Of a stretch of 32,904 nucleotides of DNA, positions 16,197 through 24,910 are shown piece after piece. Origin of the DNA: Dyella silvatica (GTDB lineage: Bacteria > Pseudomonadota > Gammaproteobacteria > Xanthomonadales > Rhodanobacteraceae). The stretch covers positions 1 to 32,904 of the forward strand of contig NZ_JAPDPE010000055.1 in the NCBI RefSeq assembly GCF_026283955.1. The letters run 5' to 3'. Below the pieces are notes generated by a model. That model was given only the letters and a program-made list of their open reading frames with translations, was not told the origin of the DNA and made no database searches. Positions within the stretch are counted from its first letter, which is position 1. Every line of letters starts with the position of its first letter. A program made the translations under genes and the position numbers.

Positions 16197-16973
16197 TCAA
16201 TGAGCATTCGCTGCGACGGGTTGTACACGCTGGTCGCGCAGCATCCTGACCATAAAGTAAAAAGCAAGCGCCGCAGCAAGATGCTTGCAGGTATGCCCGC
16301 TGAAGGCACCCGCGCTGAGCTGGAAGATCAGCTTGTCACCTTGCTCGCACAGAAAGGCCACCGCATAACTGCCCAGCGCCGCAAACAGCCAGCGGCGGCC
16401 AGTCCATAGCGAAGGAAACCAGGCCAGGGTCAGCAAGATCAACAGAATGGCCCCGCCCTGTGCGACAAAATAAGGCAGCAGATTGCCGCTGAGCTTCCAG
16501 AACCACACGCTGCCGGCACCGAGCAGCGTCAACCCCAGCAATGGCCAGCTCGAACGCCAGCGAAGACGCTCAGCAAGAGTCGCCGCCAGCAACGGCATAA
16601 AGACCAAGGTCATTGGCAAGCGATCCCAGACCAGTCGGGTATCGGACGGCGCCCAGTGGTAATAAGCCGAACCGAAAGCCGTCAGCGCCAGGCCCACGAA
16701 CATCAGCTGATAGGCCTTCCTCGGCGCTTCAGCCATCGGTTGCGCGGCCGGCCGCAACAACACCCAAAGCCCGATCAGGGCGACCCACAGAAAAGCCAGG
16801 TTAGAAACCACATCACCGAAATTCGGCAGCCCCAACCAGCTACGCCGATCCGCAAACCCGTGGTACCCCTGTGGCTGAGCCACCGAGGGCAACACAAGGG
16901 GAAGCATCGCCAGAATCACCCCGATCGCCAGCAATAAGCGAGCACGCTTCTGAAAGGCTGTTGGCTCGGGCAT
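16197..16973 (-). CDS. Ceramidase-like (CREST superfamily) membrane hydrolase
   Basis: This 258-residue polytopic protein has about seven transmembrane helices. The CREST/alkaline-ceramidase pattern is visible: YHGFADRRSWLGLPNF and VVSNLAF near the N-terminus, GSAYYHWAPSD (Ser102, His106, Asp111), and SGHTCKH (His227, His231) near the C-terminus, giving the Ser/His/Asp zinc site of these hydrolases. Bacterial members are often annotated as alkaline phytoceramidase, but their lipid substrate is seldom known. The ATG at 16973 has AAGGA about 8 bases upstream; a longer ORF to 17396 only adds translation of the heptamer repeat (repeating SPFPVPR) and is rejected. Genes for sphingolipid synthesis are not seen here. 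Confidence 0.85.
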   Translation of the reverse strand: MPEPTAFQKRARLLLAIGVILAMLPLVLPSVAQPQGYHGFADRRSWLGLPNFGDVVSNLAFLWVALIGLWVLLRPAAQPMAEAPRKAYQLMFVGLALTAFGSAYYHWAPSDTRLVWDRLPMTLVFMPLLAATLAERLRWRSSWPLLGLTLLGAGSVWFWKLSGNLLPYFVAQGGAILLILLTLAWFPSLWTGRRWLFAALGSYAVAFLCEQGDKLIFQLSAGAFSGHTCKHLAAALAFYFMVRMLRDQRVQPVAANAH

Positions 16974-17007
16974 AAAGGCATCCTTGTGCGAGCTGATGGG
17001 GTGCAAC

Positions 17008-17104
17008 GGGGAACGGGGAATGGGGAACGGGGAACGGGGAACGGGGAACGGGGAACGGGGAACGGGGAACGGGGAACGGGGAACGGGGAACGGGGAACGG
17101 GGAA
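17008..17104 (+). repeat. GGGGAAC heptamer tandem array (about 14 copies)
   Basis: Thirteen full 7-base units (the second ends in T instead of C) are followed by a partial unit, giving fourteen GGGG runs separated by AAC. The plus strand therefore meets the simplest G-quadruplex rule several times over, and the minus-strand transcript of dapD or the ceramidase gene would be C-rich here. The array lies between the ceramidase-like start and the dapD stop. Inverted units follow at 17205-17232. A short copy of the same array lies at 24790-24817. Confidence 0.95.
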
Positions 17105-17204
17105 GATCGTAAAAGCAGGGGCCTAAAAGCCAAGGGCCAAATCTAAAGAAAAACCAAAAAAGATCAAAAAGAACGGGACGCCACAAGCACGACTCAGCCT
17201 TCAC

Positions 17205-17232
17205 GTTCCCCGTTCCCCAGCCCCCGTTCCCC
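17205..17232 (+). repeat. Inverted heptamer units (GTTCCCC) facing the array
   Basis: Three GTTCCCC units (17205-17211, 17212-17218, 17226-17232) are the reverse complement of the array unit. They lie 100 bases from its end and 9 bases from the dapD stop. They could pair with the array to form a long hairpin around an A-rich interior, as in a terminator-like or REP-like element. Confidence 0.85.
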
Positions 17233-17241
17233 GCTTCAAAT

Positions 17242-18069
17242 TCACTCCGCCCCGCGCAGCAATTCGTTGATCCCGGTCTTGCTGCGGGTCTTCTCATCGA
17301 CCTGCTTGACGATGATTGCCGCATACAGACTGTGGCTGCCGTCTTTCGCCGGCAGACTGCCCGCCACCACCACGCTGCCTGCGGGCACACGGCCATAGCT
17401 GACTTCGCCGGTGGCGCGGTTATAGATGCGGGTGGACTGGCCGAGGAACACGCCCATGCCGATGACGCTACCCTTCTCCACGATCACGCCTTCGACCACT
17501 TCGGAGCGTGCACCGATAAAGCAGTTGTCTTCGATGATGGTGGGGTTGGCCTGCAGCGGCTCGAGCACACCGCCAATGCCGACGCCACCCGACAAATGCA
17601 CACCAGCACCAATCTGCGCACAAGAGCCCACCGTGGCCCAGGTATCGACCATCGTGCCGGCACCGACATAGGCACCGATATTGACGTAGCTCGGCATCAG
17701 CACGGCATCTTTGGCGATATGCGCGCCACGGCGCACCAAGGCACCCGGCACCACGCGCGCGCCCAGGGTTTCGATTTCCGTGTCATTGCCATGGGCAAAG
17801 CGCAGCGGCACTTTGTCAAAGGCCAGTGCCGCACCACCATCGACCGCGCGGTTGCCGTTAATGCGGAAATACAACAGCACCGCTTTTTTGATCCATTGAT
17901 TGACCGCCCAGCCGCCTTGACCATCGGGTTCCGCCACACGGCGTTCAGCGGACTCCAACAAGTCGATGACCTGCTCGACGGCGGGACGCAGATGCGTTTC
18001 GATTTCTGTCTGAGTCAGCTCGTTGCGACGCTCGAAGGCGTCATTGATCAGGGATTCGATGTTTTGCAT
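17242..18069 (-). CDS. dapD: 2,3,4,5-tetrahydropyridine-2,6-dicarboxylate N-succinyltransferase
   Basis: DapD transfers succinyl from succinyl-CoA to tetrahydrodipicolinate, the step that commits to the succinylase branch of diaminopimelate/lysine synthesis; dapE, two steps later, is nearby. The 275-residue length equals the E. coli enzyme (274). The first 100 residues form the helical N-terminal domain ([35 protein letters not shown]). Hexapeptide repeats of the left-handed beta-helix follow ([48 protein letters not shown]). The protein should be a cytoplasmic trimer. The gene lies 71 bases after glnD; the order map-glnD-dapD is the classical gammaproteobacterial one. Confidence 0.97.
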   Translation of the reverse strand: MQNIESLINDAFERRNELTQTEIETHLRPAVEQVIDLLESAERRVAEPDGQGGWAVNQWIKKAVLLYFRINGNRAVDGGAALAFDKVPLRFAHGNDTEIETLGARVVPGALVRRGAHIAKDAVLMPSYVNIGAYVGAGTMVDTWATVGSCAQIGAGVHLSGGVGIGGVLEPLQANPTIIEDNCFIGARSEVVEGVIVEKGSVIGMGVFLGQSTRIYNRATGEVSYGRVPAGSVVVAGSLPAKDGSHSLYAAIIVKQVDEKTRSKTGINELLRGAE

Positions 18070-18140
18070 GAGGGGGCTACTGGCATGGAAACAAGCTGTC
18101 CATCCTAACGGGATTGACCGATTTTCGCCCTCTTCATTTC

Positions 18141-20795
18141 CTATTCTCGAGGGTTCATTCCCAATCGTTTGAGCAAGGCATGCAGCAAACGATCTTGCTG
18201 CTGCGGGCTTAACGGCGTGTCATGCCGATTGGTGACCAGGAAAAAATCCTCGGCCCGCTCACCAAAGGTGGCAATACGCGCGTCATGCACGCGCACCTCG
18301 GCTTCGGCCATCGCCTGCGCCACCGCGGCAAGCAATCCAGGGCGATCGGTGCAAACCAGGGCCAACCGGGTACGCTCGCCAGCCACGCTGAAGGCGATCT
18401 TGGGCGCCATCTGAAAATGCTTGAGATGGCGCGACATGCTCCGTTTGGCCGGCTGATGCACATGGCCCGACTGCACCAGCGCGCGATGCAAGCGCTGCTT
18501 CAGCTCATCGGCCCGTGCGGGGCTGGCAGGTTGCTGGCTGTCTGACTCCAGCAACAAAAAGGTATCCAGCGCCATGCCCGTATGCGAGCTGAGAATACGC
18601 GCCTCCATCACCGAAAAATGCAGCCGGTCGAGCATCGCCGTCACCGCGGCAAACAAGCCGTCACGATCATGCACATAGACGAAAAGCTCGGTGGTCCCGC
18701 GCACCGACAAGGGCTGCACCTCGACCAGCGGGGCGATTCCCTGCGCCCGCAGGATCGCCGCGGTTTGCCAGGCAATCTGCTCAGGCCGGTGGCGCAAAAA
18801 GCTCGACTCGGGGAAATCGGTCCAGATACGCAGGCACGCCGATGCGGCGATACCTTCCGCCTCAAGCAAGATCAACGCCCGTTCGCGGCACTCGCGGACC
18901 CGCGTCGAAGCATCGTTGGGTAGGTCTTCTTCGCTGCGCAGGGCGTAGCGGGTAGCCGTATAGAGGTCCGCCAGCAGGCGGTCTTTCCAGGCATTCCACA
19001 GTTTCGGGCTGGTGCCGATGATGTCGGCAATCGTCAGTAGGTAAAGCAGGTCGAGCCGTGCCCGATCTCCCACCGTTTCGGCAAAACGATGCACCACCTC
19101 GGGGTCGGTAATGTCCTGTCGCTGCGCGGTAGTACTCATCAGCAAATGCCAGCGCACCAGCCAGGTCACTTGCTCAATATCTTCGGCGGGTAAGCCGAGC
19201 CGCAGGCAGAAGGCGCGCGCATCCTCTTCTCCCAGCACCGAGTGATCGCCACCACGCCCCTTGGCGATGTCGTGGAACAACGCCGCCAGCAGTAGGACCT
19301 CGGGCTTTTCCAGCGTGGGCCAGATCTCGCAGGCGATGGGAAAATCCTGGCGTGCGCCCGGCTCGGCAAAACGCGCCACATTACGCAGCACGCGCAAGGT
19401 GTGCTCATCCACCGTATAGACGTGAAAAAGATCGTACTGCATGCGCCCGAAGACTTTGCCGAACGCCGGCAAGATCGCCGCCAGCAAACCGTGCCGATTC
19501 ATCCGCCACAGGGCTTGTTCGGCGGGTGCGCCAAGCCGCAATAAACGCAGAAAAGCAGCCAGTACCAGCGGATCGTCGGCGAGTGCGCCGTCGAGCAAGG
19601 CCGTGGCCTGATGCATGCGCCGCATGGTGTCTGCGGTAAAGCCGACGATGCCGGGCTCGCCCAGGCGCAGGATAAATAGCTCGACCAAGGCGGCAGGGCG
19701 CCGCATGAACAGATCGGGATCACGGATGGCCAGGCGTGTGCCGTAACGGACGAAATCCGCGCCTACCGGTTGCGGCTCACTGGGTGGCTCAAGCAGCTCC
19801 ACAAAGCGTTCGGCAATCTGCACGCCCAGTCGCTCCACCTGACTGGCCGCACGGTAATAGCCCTGCATGAATTGTTCGACGCCGAGATTTTTCTCGTGTT
19901 CGTCTTCAAACCCCAACCGCACGGCCAAGGCACGCTGATAGTCGAATAACAGGCGCTCCTCTGCCCGCCCCGCCTCCAGATGCAGCGCAAAGCGATAGCG
20001 GCGCAATGTGCGCTCAGCCTGCTCCAACATGATTTGCTCGGCCGGATCGAGCAAGCCTTCGGCCACCATGCCGCTCAAATCATGGGCATGTCCGATCCGG
20101 CGGCCTAACCAGCGCAGCGCATCAAGCGTACGCAAGCCGCCGGGGCCATCTTTGATATTGGGCTCAAGGTTGTAGGCGGTATCGTTGTAACGCGCGTGGC
20201 GCAGATCACGCTCGGCTAGGCGCGCATCCAGATACGCACGCGGCGGCCACAGCGCCGGGTCATCGACTATCGCGCGCAAGCGGCCATCCAACGCCGGGTC
20301 GCCAACCAGACGGCGCGCATCGAGCAGACTGGTGAACACGCTGGCGTCTTTGGCGGCCAGCGCACGGCATTGCGCCGGATCACGCACCGCGTGCCCTACC
20401 TTCAGGCCGACATCCCACAAGGTGGCGAAGCATTGTTCCAGGGCACGCAGCCGGGCAGGCTCGGCATGCTCGACCAGGGCCAGCAAATCCACATCCGAAT
20501 GCGGAAACAACAAGCCACGGCCAAACCCACCGACGGCAAACAACGCCGCCTCGCTGACTTCGCCCAGGCAGGCGGTCCATACGTGCACCACGATGCGCTG
20601 CACAGACTCGCCCCGCCGCTGCGCCAAGGCACTGGCATCGACGCCATCGCGAAAAGCCGTGGCCAGGGCTCGATCCACATCGCCCAGCAGCTGCCGCAAC
20701 GCACGCCGCGCATCGCTGGATACACCCGAGCGCGGCACCACGACCGGTAGCCGGGGCAAGGGTGGCAAGGCGCTGGCGGCAGAAGATGAAGTCAT
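18141..20795 (-). CDS. glnD: Bifunctional uridylyltransferase/uridylyl-removing enzyme
   Basis: GlnD senses glutamine and adds or removes UMP on PII proteins (GlnB/GlnK), setting nitrogen assimilation. The 884-residue product has the full order. A nucleotidyltransferase domain carries [15 protein letters not shown] (residues 89-103; Asp101 and Asp103 bind metal). The GlnD-specific helical linker includes [17 protein letters not shown]. An HD phosphohydrolase domain has [14 protein letters not shown]. Two C-terminal ACT domains follow ([18 protein letters not shown], and [20 protein letters not shown] near the end). The start ATG at 20795 has no good ribosome site; an imperfect repeat lies directly upstream. 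It sits between map and dapD on the same strand, as in E. coli. Confidence 0.97.
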   Translation of the reverse strand: MTSSSAASALPPLPRLPVVVPRSGVSSDARRALRQLLGDVDRALATAFRDGVDASALAQRRGESVQRIVVHVWTACLGEVSEAALFAVGGFGRGLLFPHSDVDLLALVEHAEPARLRALEQCFATLWDVGLKVGHAVRDPAQCRALAAKDASVFTSLLDARRLVGDPALDGRLRAIVDDPALWPPRAYLDARLAERDLRHARYNDTAYNLEPNIKDGPGGLRTLDALRWLGRRIGHAHDLSGMVAEGLLDPAEQIMLEQAERTLRRYRFALHLEAGRAEERLLFDYQRALAVRLGFEDEHEKNLGVEQFMQGYYRAASQVERLGVQIAERFVELLEPPSEPQPVGADFVRYGTRLAIRDPDLFMRRPAALVELFILRLGEPGIVGFTADTMRRMHQATALLDGALADDPLVLAAFLRLLRLGAPAEQALWRMNRHGLLAAILPAFGKVFGRMQYDLFHVYTVDEHTLRVLRNVARFAEPGARQDFPIACEIWPTLEKPEVLLLAALFHDIAKGRGGDHSVLGEEDARAFCLRLGLPAEDIEQVTWLVRWHLLMSTTAQRQDITDPEVVHRFAETVGDRARLDLLYLLTIADIIGTSPKLWNAWKDRLLADLYTATRYALRSEEDLPNDASTRVRECRERALILLEAEGIAASACLRIWTDFPESSFLRHRPEQIAWQTAAILRAQGIAPLVEVQPLSVRGTTELFVYVHDRDGLFAAVTAMLDRLHFSVMEARILSSHTGMALDTFLLLESDSQQPASPARADELKQRLHRALVQSGHVHQPAKRSMSRHLKHFQMAPKIAFSVAGERTRLALVCTDRPGLLAAVAQAMAEAEVRVHDARIATFGERAEDFFLVTNRHDTPLSPQQQDRLLHALLKRLGMNPRE

Positions 20796-20816
20796 GACGT
20801 GAAATTAGCGCCCCTG

Positions 20817-20870
20817 TTGCGTACGGCCTGTCGCGTACGGCCCGTTTGCATACGGCCTGCCGCCTACGGG
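20817..20870. repeat. Imperfect 14-15-base tandem repeat upstream of glnD
   Basis: Four units with the core TACGG follow each other: TTGCGTACGGCCTG, TCGCGTACGGCCCG, TTTGCATACGGCCTG and a partial CCGCCTACGGG. They begin 22 bases upstream of the glnD start codon, within its likely leader or promoter. No function can be assigned. Confidence 0.65.
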
Positions 20871-20881
20871 AGGAGCTGCAG

Positions 20882-20915
20882 GAAGAGGTCGCCGGCAACC
20901 ACCGGCGATCTCTTC
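20882..20915 (-). terminator. Hairpin between map and glnD
   Basis: A 14-base-pair stem with one mismatch, GAAGAGGTCGCCGG against CCGGCGATCTCTTC, closes a 6-base loop 30 bases after the map stop. It may end or attenuate the map transcript. There is no T-run on the minus strand, so it may be Rho-dependent or only stabilising. Confidence 0.5.
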
Positions 20916-20945
20916 ACTAGTTTATGCCGGCAAGCCGCTTAGAAA

Positions 20946-21710
20946 TCAGGCATCCGGCCAGGGCGTGAGGATTTCGAAACCGTCATCGGTCACCGCGATG
21001 GTGTGCTCCCATTGCGCTGACAGCGAGTGGTCTTTGGTGACCACGGTCCATCCATCGGGCAACTGCTTGGTCTGCGGCTTGCCCGCATTGACCATCGGCT
21101 CGATGGTGAAGGTCATGCCCTTTTTCAATTCCAGCCCGGTACCCGACTTACCGTAGTGCAGCACCTGCGGCTCGTCGTGATAGACCTTGCCGATACCGTG
21201 CCCGCAATACTCGCGCACCACGGTGAAGCCCGCCGCCTCGGCATGCTTCTGGATGGCCGCGCCGACATCGCCCAGGGTGGCACCCGGGCGCACCGCCTGG
21301 ATGCCTTGCATCATGGCTTCGTATGTGGTCTCGACCAGACGCTTGGCCAGCACCGAGGGGGTGCCGACGAAGTACATGCGGCTGGTATCGCCGTGCCAGC
21401 CGTCCTTAATGACGGTGACGTCGAGATTGATGATGTCGCCATCTTTAAGCACCTTGCCCGGGCTGGGGATGCCGTGGCAGATCACATGATTGACCGAGGT
21501 GCACAAGGTCTTGGGGAAGCCGTTGTAGCCGACATTGGCCGGGATCGCCTTTTGCACGTTGACGATGTGCTCGTAGGCCAGGCGATCCAGCTCCTCGGTG
21601 GTCACGCCGGGCTTGACGTGATCTTTCAACATGGCCAGCACTTCGGCGGCCAAACGGCCCGCTTCGCGCATGCCCTGGATGTCTTCGGGGGATTTCAGAG
21701 TAACTGCCAT
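20946..21710 (-). CDS. map: Type I methionine aminopeptidase
   Basis: Map removes the initiator methionine from nascent proteins and is essential in most bacteria. The 254-residue pita-bread protein keeps the five metal ligands at the same numbers as E. coli: Asp97 in INLDVTV, Asp108 in HGDTSRMY, His171 in CGHGIGKVYHDEP, Glu204 in TIEPMVNAG and Glu235 in AQWEHTIAV. His79 in CHGIP is the conserved active-site histidine and His178 is also present. The gene is divergent from rpsB, the usual arrangement in gammaproteobacteria, and shares a 357-base intergenic region with it. glnD follows on the same strand after a hairpin. Confidence 0.97.
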   Translation of the reverse strand: MAVTLKSPEDIQGMREAGRLAAEVLAMLKDHVKPGVTTEELDRLAYEHIVNVQKAIPANVGYNGFPKTLCTSVNHVICHGIPSPGKVLKDGDIINLDVTVIKDGWHGDTSRMYFVGTPSVLAKRLVETTYEAMMQGIQAVRPGATLGDVGAAIQKHAEAAGFTVVREYCGHGIGKVYHDEPQVLHYGKSGTGLELKKGMTFTIEPMVNAGKPQTKQLPDGWTVVTKDHSLSAQWEHTIAVTDDGFEILTPWPDA

Positions 21711-21766
21711 AAATTCCGCTCAGTGGCGGCATCGGATGCCGGGAATCGAGGGTTGACCTCGGCAAC

Positions 21767-21796
21767 TTGCCGCTATACCGGTGTACCGGCTACAAT
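21767..21796 (+). promoter_or_regulatory. Probable sigma-70 promoter of the rpsB-tsf operon
   Basis: TTGCCG (21767-21772) and TACAAT (21791-21796) are separated by 18 bases and fit a sigma-70 promoter. Transcription would start near 21803, giving an rpsB leader of about 265 bases. A weaker overlapping pair, TTGACC (21753-21758) with TATACC (21774-21779), has a 15-base spacer. A further -10-like CATAAT occurs at 21883 without a good -35. Confidence 0.6.
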
Positions 21797-21802
21797 TTCG
21801 GA

Positions 21803-22067
21803 GTTTTGCCGACCCCTGAGAGCTGTTTTCGCAGTCTCCAAAGGGTCATGCAAAGCGAACGGTGATTGTAACCGCGCCGCGGCATAATCACTTAAGTCCT
21901 TGTTTACGAAGCGAAACAAGGCGCTCAACGCCACACACGCATCGGCACCGTCTTCGGGGTGCTGCGGCCTGCCCTCCACTTAAACTGGGCAGCCGTGGTC
22001 GAAGCCGGGGATACGTGGAGGTCCCAACCCCCGGATCTATATAAAGATCCACCGCAGGAGTAACACC
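21803..22067 (+). promoter_or_regulatory. Structured rpsB leader, possible S2 autoregulation site
   Basis: The long leader before rpsB holds three simple hairpins. CCTTGTTT (21898-21905) pairs with AAACAAGG (21914-21921). CTGCCC (21969-21974) pairs with GGGCAG (21987-21992). GGATCT (22033-22038) pairs with AGATCC (22045-22050) just before the AGGAG ribosome site at 22056-22060. Long structured rpsB leaders that bind S2 are known in E. coli and other gammaproteobacteria. That this one acts in the same way is inferred from position and length, not from a matched motif. Confidence 0.45.
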
Positions 22068-22949
22068 ATGGCACAAGTCACCATGCGCCAAATGCTTGAA
22101 GCAGGCGTGCATTTCGGTCACCAGACCCGTTACTGGAACCCGAAAATGGCCCCGTACATCTTCGGTGCGCGCGGCAAGATTCACATCATCAACCTCGAAA
22201 AGACCCTGCCGCTGTTCACCGACGCGATGAATTTCCTGTCGGGCCTGGCGCAGAAGCGCGGCACCGTGCTGTTCGTCGGCACCAAGCGCTCGGCTCGTGA
22301 GCCGTTGGCCGAAGAAGCCGCACGCGCCGGCATGCCTTTCGTCACCGCCCGCTGGCTCGGCGGCATGCTGACCAACTTCCGCACCGTCAAGCAGTCGGTT
22401 GCCCGCTTGAAAGAGCTGGAAGCCGCTGAAACCGACGGCAGCTTCGACAAGCTGGTCAAGCACGAAGTGCTGGCCCGTCGCCGTGAGCGCGAGAAGCTGC
22501 ACAACTCGCTGGGCGGCATCAAAGACATGAACCGTCTGCCCGACGCGCTTTTCGTGATCGACATCGGCCACGAAGACATCGCCGTGCAGGAAGCCAAGAA
22601 GCTCGGCATCCCGGTGATCGCCGTGGTCGACACCAACTACAACCCGGAACTGGTCGATTACGCCATCCCGGGCAATGACGACGCTATTCGCGCGATCCAG
22701 CTGTACGCTCGCGCCGCCGCCGACTCGATCCTTGAAGGCAAGGCTGCCGCTCCGGCCGCCGCCCAGGGCGATGCCAACGAATTCGTCGAATTGGACGAAG
22801 AAGGCAACCCGGTCGCCAAGGACGAGCGTAAGGCAGCAGCTCCCCGCCGTGGCGCTCCGCCGGCCAAGAAGGGTGCTGGCGCCCCGCGTCGTGACGGTGG
22901 TGGCCGTGGTCGCGGCGGCCGCGACGCTTCGTCGTCGGACGCCGAGTAA
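22068..22949 (+). CDS. rpsB: 30S ribosomal protein S2
   Basis: S2 is a late-assembling protein of the small ribosomal subunit that contacts S1 and helices of the 16S rRNA body. Family features are clear: [20 protein letters not shown] at the start, [40 protein letters not shown] and the late [20 protein letters not shown] and [20 protein letters not shown]. At 293 residues it is about 50 longer than the E. coli protein (241). The extra C-terminus is basic and Gly/Arg/Ala-rich ([11 protein letters not shown], then [16 protein letters not shown]). The ATG has AGGAG 7 bases upstream. It leads the rpsB-tsf operon. Confidence 0.98.
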   Translation: MAQVTMRQMLEAGVHFGHQTRYWNPKMAPYIFGARGKIHIINLEKTLPLFTDAMNFLSGLAQKRGTVLFVGTKRSAREPLAEEAARAGMPFVTARWLGGMLTNFRTVKQSVARLKELEAAETDGSFDKLVKHEVLARRREREKLHNSLGGIKDMNRLPDALFVIDIGHEDIAVQEAKKLGIPVIAVVDTNYNPELVDYAIPGNDDAIRAIQLYARAAADSILEGKAAAPAAAQGDANEFVELDEEGNPVAKDERKAAAPRRGAPPAKKGAGAPRRDGGGRGRGGRDASSSDAE

Positions 22950-22960
22950 GCCTTCCCCGC

Positions 22961-22987
22961 TGCCGTGGCGGTTACCCCGCCACGGCA
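22961..22987 (+). promoter_or_regulatory. rpsB-tsf intercistronic hairpin
   Basis: A perfect 11-base-pair stem, TGCCGTGGCGG against CCGCCACGGCA, closes a 5-base loop in the 62-base gap between rpsB and tsf. No T-run follows. Such a hairpin could slow ribosome-free transcription or protect the rpsB message, giving different levels of S2 and EF-Ts. Confidence 0.6.
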
Positions 22988-23011
22988 CACAAAGCCTCCG
23001 AGGAATACTGA

Positions 23012-23811
23012 ATGAGCACTATTTCCGCACAACTGGTCAAGGAACTGCGCGAGCGGTCCGGCGCCGGCATGATGGAATGCAAGAAAGCGCTGGTCGAAAA
23101 CAATGGCGATATCGAGATCGCCATGGAATGGCTGCGCAAGTCGGGTCTGGCCAAAGCCGACAAGAAGGCTGACCGCGTTGCCGCCGAAGGCCGCATCGTC
23201 ACCGCCCAGAGCAGCGGCAAAGCCGTGCTGGTCGAAGTGAACTGCGAAACCGACTTCGTCGCCAAGGACTCGAACTTCCTGACCTATAGCGACAACGTCG
23301 CGGTCGTCGCCCTGAGCTCCGGCGCAGCCGACGTCAACGCATTGAAAGCCGCATGGCCCGCGTCGAGACCGACGGCACCATCGGCAGCTACATCCACGGC
23401 GGCCGCATCGGCGTGCTGGTTGCGCTCAAGGGCGGCTCCGAAGAGCTGGCCAAGGGCATCGCCATGCACGTGGCCGCGATGAACCCGGCGCACGTCCGCG
23501 CTGAAGACGTCCCGGCTGAATTCCTGGCGAAAGAGAAAGAGATCGCGCTGAGCCAGATGACCGACAAGGACAAGGCCAAGCCGGCTGAAATCCTCGAAAA
23601 AATCATCGCCGGCAAGATCAACAAGATCGTCTCCGAAGTCACCCTGCTCGGCCAGCCCTACGTGCTTGACACCAATGTCACCGTGGCTGAGGCGCTGAAG
23701 AAAGAAGGCGCGGATGTGTTGTCGGTGGCCCGCCTGGCCGTCGGCGAAGGCGTCGAGAAAGTCGAAGAAGATTTTGCTGCAGAAGTCATGAAGCAGGCCG
23801 GCCTGGCTTAA
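23012..23811 (+). pseudogene. tsf: Elongation factor Ts, internal deletion with frameshift
   Basis: EF-Ts is the guanine-nucleotide exchange factor for EF-Tu. From the ATG at 23012 (AGGA 8 bases upstream) the first 114 residues are normal, with [17 protein letters not shown] and the CETDFVAKD signature, then the frame runs into nonsense from 23354 and stops at 23482. The rest resumes in another frame at 23353 ([20 protein letters not shown]) and runs to MKQAGLA at 23811. About 27 residues that usually join these parts (ending in the IGENxxVRR segment) are missing. The lost length would be near 82-85 bases (1 modulo 3). EF-Ts is essential in most bacteria, so a sequence or assembly error, or a second copy elsewhere, should be considered. 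The window shows no intact copy. Confidence 0.9.
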
Positions 23812-23837
23812 GCCAGCCGTGCAAGCCTGACGCAAAA

Positions 23838-23864
23838 GCCGCGGCGCGAGCCGCGGCTTTTTTT
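23838..23864 (+). terminator. Rho-independent terminator of the rpsB-tsf operon
   Basis: A perfect GCCGCGGC stem with a GCGA tetraloop is preceded by AAAA and followed by seven T bases. It lies 26 bases after the tsf stop. This is the strongest intrinsic terminator in the window. Confidence 0.95.
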
Positions 23865-24057
23865 CATGTTCGATCCCCTAAAAGTAAGCACCGTGACGCC
23901 GTTGACCGGCATCGCGACGCTACCGTGCAGCCCTTCGGCTGGAGCCAAAGTGTCATGCCACCCCACTGACACCTGTACGTCATCAAATCGAAACTCCCCG
24001 CAATCACCCACAGTCGCTACAATGCGCCTGTTTTGCCCCACACAATCCGGAGCCCCA

Positions 24058-24780
24058 ATGAGCAACCAGCCCTTGTACCGTCGTATCCTGCTCAAGCTCT
24101 CCGGTGAAGCCCTGATGGGTGAAGCCGACTACGGCATCGACCCGAAAGTGATCGACCGCCTCGCCGACGAAATCATCGAAGTACAACGCGCCGGCGTGCA
24201 AATCGGCGTGGTCATCGGCGGTGGCAACATTTTCCGCGGCGCCGGCCTTGCCGCTGCCGGCATGGATCGCGTCACCGGCGACCATATGGGCATGCTGGCC
24301 ACCGTCATGAACGCCCTGGCCATGCAAGACGCCATCGAGAAGCGCGGCGGCTTTGCTCGCGTCATGAGCGCCATCCAGATCCACGACGTGGCCGAGGACT
24401 ACATTCGCCGCCGCGCCATCCGTCATATCGAAAAAGGCCGCATCGTGCTGTTTGCCGCCGGCACCGGCAACCCGTTCTTCACCACGGATTCCGCCGCCGC
24501 CCTGCGCGCCGTGGAACTGGGCGCCGACCTGCTGCTTAAAGCGACCAAGGTCGATGGCGTATACACCGCCGACCCGGCTCACCATAGCGACGCAACCCGC
24601 TACGAACGACTCACGTATGACCAGGTGATCGAGCGCAAGCTGGCCGTGATGGACACCGCCGCCATCGCCCTGTGCCGCGACCACGGCATGCTTATGCGCA
24701 TCTACGACATGACCGTGCCTGGCAACCTGATGCGCATCATGCATGGGGAAGCCGTGGGTACGGTCGTCGACGCACACTGA
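24058..24780 (+). CDS. pyrH: UMP kinase
   Basis: PyrH phosphorylates UMP to UDP with ATP in pyrimidine nucleotide synthesis; bacterial enzymes are hexamers of the amino-acid-kinase fold, activated by GTP and inhibited by UTP. The 240-residue product shows [14 protein letters not shown] at the start, [11 protein letters not shown] for the nucleotide site, [35 protein letters not shown] and [13 protein letters not shown]. The ATG at 24058 has GGAG about 6 bases upstream; the ORF extends upstream but without family sequence. A TACAAT at 24018-24023 may be its -10 box, though no good -35 was seen. The gene is separated from tsf by a strong terminator and from frr by a heptamer array. Confidence 0.97.
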   Translation: MSNQPLYRRILLKLSGEALMGEADYGIDPKVIDRLADEIIEVQRAGVQIGVVIGGGNIFRGAGLAAAGMDRVTGDHMGMLATVMNALAMQDAIEKRGGFARVMSAIQIHDVAEDYIRRRAIRHIEKGRIVLFAAGTGNPFFTTDSAAALRAVELGADLLLKATKVDGVYTADPAHHSDATRYERLTYDQVIERKLAVMDTAAIALCRDHGMLMRIYDMTVPGNLMRIMHGEAVGTVVDAH

Positions 24781-24789
24781 TCGCAGCAC

Positions 24790-24817
24790 GGGGAACGGGG
24801 AACGGGGAACGGGGAAC
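24790..24817 (+). repeat. GGGGAAC heptamer array, four copies
   Basis: Four exact GGGGAAC units start 10 bases after the pyrH stop. Four GGGG runs with 3-base spacers satisfy the minimal G-quadruplex pattern, here in the pyrH transcript itself. One inverted unit, GTTCCCC, lies at 24910-24916, 92 bases further on, and an internal AAGAGC/GCTCTT pair lies between them. The layout matches the larger element at 17008-17232. Confidence 0.9.
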
Positions 24818-24910
24818 GGCAAGAGCGCGGCCGTTCCGCCCTCGGCGTCAAGAGCGGTACGCAGGTACGCCCCTGGCTCTTTCGGCCCTATTCCGCCACG
24901 CGCTGCCCAG

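Noticed and set aside
17008-17104. CRISPR array
   Set aside because: The 7-base units have no spacers, and no cas gene is present.
16974-17396. N-terminal extension of the ceramidase-like ORF with repeated SPFPVPR
   Set aside because: It is only the translation of the GTTCCCC heptamer array. The ATG at 16973 has a good ribosome site and gives a normal family N-terminus.
21027-21887. Long plus-strand ORF opposite map
   Set aside because: It is a shadow of map on the other strand, with low-complexity His/Gly composition typical of antisense frames in GC-rich DNA.
23353-23811. Separate gene starting at ATG 23353
   Set aside because: The sequence is the C-terminal part of EF-Ts and has no clear ribosome site of its own, so it is treated as part of the broken tsf gene.
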